From contig OMWS01000009.1 of the NCBI GenBank assembly GCA_900314825.1, positions 1 to 64,000 on the forward strand: 64,000 nucleotides of DNA, written 5' to 3'. The notes beneath the pieces were generated by a model. It saw nothing but the letters and a program-made list of their open reading frames with translations. It searched no databases and had not been told where the DNA came from. The DNA comes from an uncultured Veillonellaceae bacterium. Its GTDB lineage: Bacteria > Bacillota > Negativicutes > Selenomonadales > Selenomonadaceae. Shown here in pieces: positions 61,269 through 64,000 of this stretch. Within the stretch, counting starts at the first letter, position 1; every line of letters starts with the position of its first letter. The position numbers and the translations under genes are program-made.

Positions 61269-61712
61269 TTATTTTTGTTCTAATGCCATAATTTTATTGA
61301 CGCGGCGCTCGTGGCGGCCGCCGTCGAAGCCCGTCTCGACCCAGGCGCGGACGATTTCGCCCGCCGGGCCGAAGCCTGTCACACGGCCGCCCATCGCGAG
61401 CACGTTCGCATCGTTGTGCTTGCGCGACATCTTCGCCGAGAAGACATCATTGCACAATGCGCAGCGGATGCCCTTGATCTTGTTGCAGGCAATCGAAATG
61501 CCGATGCCCGTGCCGCAGAGCGCGATGCCGCGGTCCGACTTGCCGCTCGTGACGTCGGCACAGATCTTCTCCGCGATGTCCGGGTAATCGACCGACGTCG
61601 TGCCGAACGTGCCGACGTCCGTGACCTCGATGTCGCCGTACTCAGCGAGCACCATCTTGACTTCATCTTTCAAAGCAACGGCGCCGTGGTCGCTGCCAAT
61701 CGTGATTTTCAT
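61269..61712 (-). CDS. rpiB: ribose-5-phosphate isomerase B
   Basis: A 147-aa protein from ATG 61712 (MKITIGSDHGAVALKDEV), GAGGAG upstream. It interconverts ribose-5-P and ribulose-5-P. Active-site residues: the Asp-His of GSDHG, the catalytic Cys-type loop GIALCGTGIGISIACNKIKG, and the His in SRKHNDANVLAMGGR. First gene of the rpiB-glyA-upp series common in Firmicutes. Confidence 0.96.
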   Translation of the reverse strand: MKITIGSDHGAVALKDEVKMVLAEYGDIEVTDVGTFGTTSVDYPDIAEKICADVTSGKSDRGIALCGTGIGISIACNKIKGIRCALCNDVFSAKMSRKHNDANVLAMGGRVTGFGPAGEIVRAWVETGFDGGRHERRVNKIMALEQK

Positions 61713-61831
61713 AAAGCACTCCTCGCTTTCCAATTCATACGATTTCTATTCTACCACAAGAAACAGAAAAAGAATACCGCCGTGCGTGCGGCGGTCACAT
61801 GTATTCATGAAAATTGCAGCGCAATACGGTC

Positions 61832-61957
61832 GAACGCACGGTTAACGCACGATTTAACACACGCGTGCGTTAAATCGATGATTTTCAACACACGCGAGCG
61901 TATTTTAACGCATGCGTGCGTTAAAATACGATAAATCTAATGCACGCGTGCGTTGAA
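61832..61957. promoter_or_regulatory. array of eight TTAACGCAC-like boxes
   Basis: Rightward boxes: GAACGCAC (61832), GTTAACGCAC (61841), TTTAACACAC (61853), TTCAACACAC (61884), TTTAACGCAT (61904). Leftward boxes: GTGCGTTAAA (61865), GTGCGTTAAA (61916), GTGCGTTGAA (61948). Three pairs form palindromes, the best with perfect 14-bp arms (61899-61912 and 61917-61930). The array ends 2 bp before the -35 of the glycosyltransferase promoter and lies in the divergent gap with rpiB. Confidence 0.7.
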
Positions 61958-61959
61958 CC

Positions 61960-61989
61960 TTGCCCTCTCACTAAGAACTGCGTTAGAAT
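61960..61989 (+). promoter_or_regulatory. promoter of the glycosyltransferase
   Basis: TTGCCC (61960-61965), 18-bp spacer, TAGAAT (61984-61989), 23 bp before the ATG. Confidence 0.6.
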
Positions 61990-62012
61990 AGATGCATGAG
62001 GTGATTGCTTTT

Positions 62013-63301
62013 ATGGAAATCTACGCGAACACAACGATCTACATAGCCGGCATCCCGCGCGCCGTCTCGGGCGGGCCGGAGCTCCTGCACCAGCTTTGCT
62101 CCGAGCTTTTGCGGCGCGGGCTCGATGCGCGGCTCTGGTATCCGACAGACGATCCGACGCCCGAGCCGACGGCGTACCGCAAATACCACGTTCCCTATAC
62201 CACCAAAATCCGTCTTCGCCCCGAAAACATCGTCATCTTTCCCGAAACGATGACGGAGCTCTATTCTCAAGTCGGCAGCATCCGCAAAATTCTCTGGTGG
62301 CTGAGCGTTGACAATTACCTCGGCCATCTGAAATATCTTCTCACCGAACAAATGCACCACTTCCTTGGCCATCCACTTCATGAGGTGCTCTATCTGTTCG
62401 CTCCAGATATGCAGATGGAACATTGGGTGCAGTCCGAGTATGCGCGCCGCTATGTGCGGATGAATGGCGTGCCAGACGCTCAAGTGCATTTCGTCGGCGA
62501 TTATCTGCAATCCGGCACGCATCTAGGACTTTCGGGGGGGGGGGACTTAGAACTTCCAGGCAAAACATCATCGCCTACAATCCGCGAAAAGGCATGGAGT
62601 TCACGAAAGAGCTCATGGCGGCGGCGCCCGACCTCGCGTGGACGCCCATTGAAGACATGACGGCGGCCGAAGTGCATGACCTCCTGAGCCGTGCCAAAGT
62701 CTACATCGACTTCGGCAACCACCCGGGACAAGACCGCATCCCGCGCGAAGCGGCGGCCGCCGGCTGCTGCGTCATCACAGGGCGGCGCGGCGCCGCGGCG
62801 AACGACATCGACATCCCGATCCCCGCATCGTACAAATTTCTCGACGATCCGCAAGCGATTCCCTCCATCCTCGCCTGCATCCGCGCCTGTCTTGTGGACT
62901 ACGAAGGGCATATAGATGATTTCGCCGGCTACCGTGCGATGATCGCCGAACAAAAAGCGAAATTCCGCCAGGACATCACCGCCGCGCTGCCTGTCCGCTA
63001 CGACGTGCCAAAGCGCCAGCACGTCATCCTGCGCGAGGGGCCGCACGTCCGCGAGATTCTGCCCGCGCTCGTCGCTCAACCATGCGTCGACCTCATCGGC
63101 ATCTGGCTCGACAGAACCACCCCCACCACCGTCCATTTCAACGGCCAAACGCGCCCCGGCATGACGCTCGAGGACATCACGTTCCTCGACCAGGAAGGCC
63201 GCCTCGATGCGGTCCTCCTCGAACCCAGCGCAGAAAAAGAGGCCGATGGCCTCAAAGCCGCAGGCCTCCAAAACGCCGCCATCCGCTGGCTTCGCTGGTA
63301 A
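62013..63301 (+). pseudogene. glycosyltransferase, frameshifted at a run of 11 G (candidate phase-variable gene, off state)
   Basis: Starts at ATG 62013 after GAGGTG. The first part reads MEIYANTTIYIAGIPRAVSG, PENIVIFPETMTELYSQVGS and ILWWLSVDNYLGHL, like a GT-B/GT4-type N-terminal half. At 62534-62544 eleven G put it in a frame that stops at 62660. The C-terminal half continues in another frame: IIAYNPRKGMEFTKELMAAA, IDFGNHPGQDRIPREAAAAG, CCVITGRRGAAAND, to 63301. Twelve or nine G would restore one frame of about 430 codons with no other defect, so it looks switchable rather than decayed. The acceptor sugar is unknown. Confidence 0.75.
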
Positions 63302-63316
63302 GAACCCCTTGAATCA

Positions 63317-63361
63317 AAACTACGCGCCTGCGCTTCCTTTCCAAGCGCAGACGCGTAGTTT
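63317..63361. terminator. bidirectional terminator
   Basis: Long stem AAACTACGCG...TGCGCTT / AAGCGCA...CGCGTAGTTT with an A/T-rich border on each side, between convergent genes. Confidence 0.8.
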
Positions 63362-63363
63362 AT

Positions 63364-64000
63364 TTACAGCGTCATCCGCAATTCCGGCACGTCGCCCGTA
63401 TCTTCCACCTGCCGATGGACATCTTCGACGGTCGGATGTTTCGTGTCGATGGCTTCGGCTTCTTCCACGTCCGTGCGTTCCGGTGGAGCGCTCTCTCTTG
63501 CAGCTTCTCTTGCGGTTTCTTTTTCCGCTTTCGCCTTCTCGGCAGCTGCTTGTTCCGCTTTCGCCTTCTCGGCAGCTGCTTGTTCCGCTTTTGCCTTCTC
63601 GGCCGCTGCCTCTTTCGAGGTCTTCCACGGCGTGTCGAGTTTTTCCTGCGCGGCGCGGTCTTCGTCGGTCACGACATGGAGGCCGCGGGTGTAGGTGAGC
63701 GTGACGGTGCGCGGGTCGCAGCCGTCCGTGTCGCTGTAGGTGAGGGCGACGGTCAGTGTGTCGTCCGCGAGCGACGTAACGACATAGCTGCGGTGGATCG
63801 TGCGCGCGTGCGTGTCGTGATTCTTGTAGCGGTCGGCCTCGTCGTAGCGGAACAGCCACGGCGCGATCTGGTCTTCGAGATCCGTCTTCGCCGCCGGGCG
63901 GTTTTCGTAGCTGCGGACGGTGATGGTCTCATTGGCCGGTGTGAACTGCCATGCGCCGCCTGCGTCCTGCGCACCTGTGACCGTCGCCGTCCAGTCGTCC
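63364..64000 (-). CDS. hypothetical protein with (AAAEKAKAEQ) repeats, partial
   Basis: The frame is open to the window edge, so the 5' end is missing; about 211 residues are visible. The upstream part reads DWTATVTGAQDAGGAWQFTP, ANETITVRSYENRPAAKTDL and TVTLTYTRGLHVVTDEDRAA, and looks like a secreted or lipoprotein beta domain. A highly charged Ala/Glu/Lys coiled coil follows, with three tandem 10-residue units (EKAKAEQAAA) coded by 30-bp DNA repeats (about 63520-63610). The end is VEDVHRQVEDTGDVPELRMTL. The family is not recognised. Confidence 0.6.
   Translation of the reverse strand, partial: DDWTATVTGAQDAGGAWQFTPANETITVRSYENRPAAKTDLEDQIAPWLFRYDEADRYKNHDTHARTIHRSYVVTSLADDTLTVALTYSDTDGCDPRTVTLTYTRGLHVVTDEDRAAQEKLDTPWKTSKEAAAEKAKAEQAAAEKAKAEQAAAEKAKAEKETAREAARESAPPERTDVEEAEAIDTKHPTVEDVHRQVEDTGDVPELRMTL

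Noticed and set aside
61832-61957. CRISPR array
   Set aside because: Boxes are only 9-10 bp, occur in both orientations and lack uniform spacers.
63520-63610. CRISPR or noncoding tandem repeat
   Set aside because: The 30-bp units keep the reading frame and encode a coiled-coil repeat.

Overview
The window looks like a chromosomal segment of a GC-rich anaerobic Firmicute, most probably a Negativicute of the Selenomonas/Mitsuokella type. The reasons are the gene order rpmE-yqhQ-prfA-prmC-sua5, an rpiB-glyA-upp block, a D-proline reductase (Stickland) cluster, a hybrid cluster protein, two methyl-accepting chemotaxis proteins, and no respiratory genes. The genus is inference. No rRNA, tRNA or CRISPR array was recognised.

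Layout. 1-4900: two putative divergent small RNAs, a His/Met-rich PepSY protein divergent from a two-component system whose sensor carries a similar His/Met loop, then sua5. 4900-9100: translation block prmC, prfA, yqhQ, rpmE. 9100-13230: accessory scrap zone with phage tail fragments, broken Rpn-type nuclease genes and an Ltp-like superinfection-exclusion protein. 13430-21150: type I restriction system in the order hsdS-hsdR-hsdM, followed by a divergent clpX and a DinJ/YafQ-type toxin-antitoxin pair. 21200-30700: LysR-nhaA, a GNAT acetyltransferase, a chemoreceptor, a periplasmic-domain diguanylate cyclase behind a Fur-like site, and an MFS exporter. 30990-34530: mannose-family PTS (IIB, IIC, IID) with a divergent LysR regulator. 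36840-45970: amino-acid ABC transporter, a cytidylate-kinase-like protein, prdF, prdC, prdA, a small accessory protein and prdB, all on the minus strand. 46240-48620: type II restriction system (C5 methylase plus HNH nuclease). 48740-58610: nagA, hcp, a GH3 glycosidase, a DUF4143 ATPase, a second chemoreceptor and a phosphoethanolamine-transferase-like enzyme. 58760-61710: upp, glyA, rpiB. 62010-64000: a frameshifted glycosyltransferase and a partial surface-type gene.

The most interesting signals are not ordinary genes. First, two poly-G tracts look like contingency loci. Eight G sit exactly in the 17-bp spacer of the promoter of the phosphoethanolamine-transferase-like gene, and eleven G throw a glycosyltransferase out of frame. 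Together they suggest phase-variable surface decoration. Second, an array of eight TTAACGCAC-like boxes lies just upstream of the glycosyltransferase promoter. Third, a modular, hairpin-rich repeat family occurs 12 times, always between co-directional genes and several times inside the proline-reductase operon. Its central stems seem to covary, and smaller hairpin elements are nested inside some copies.
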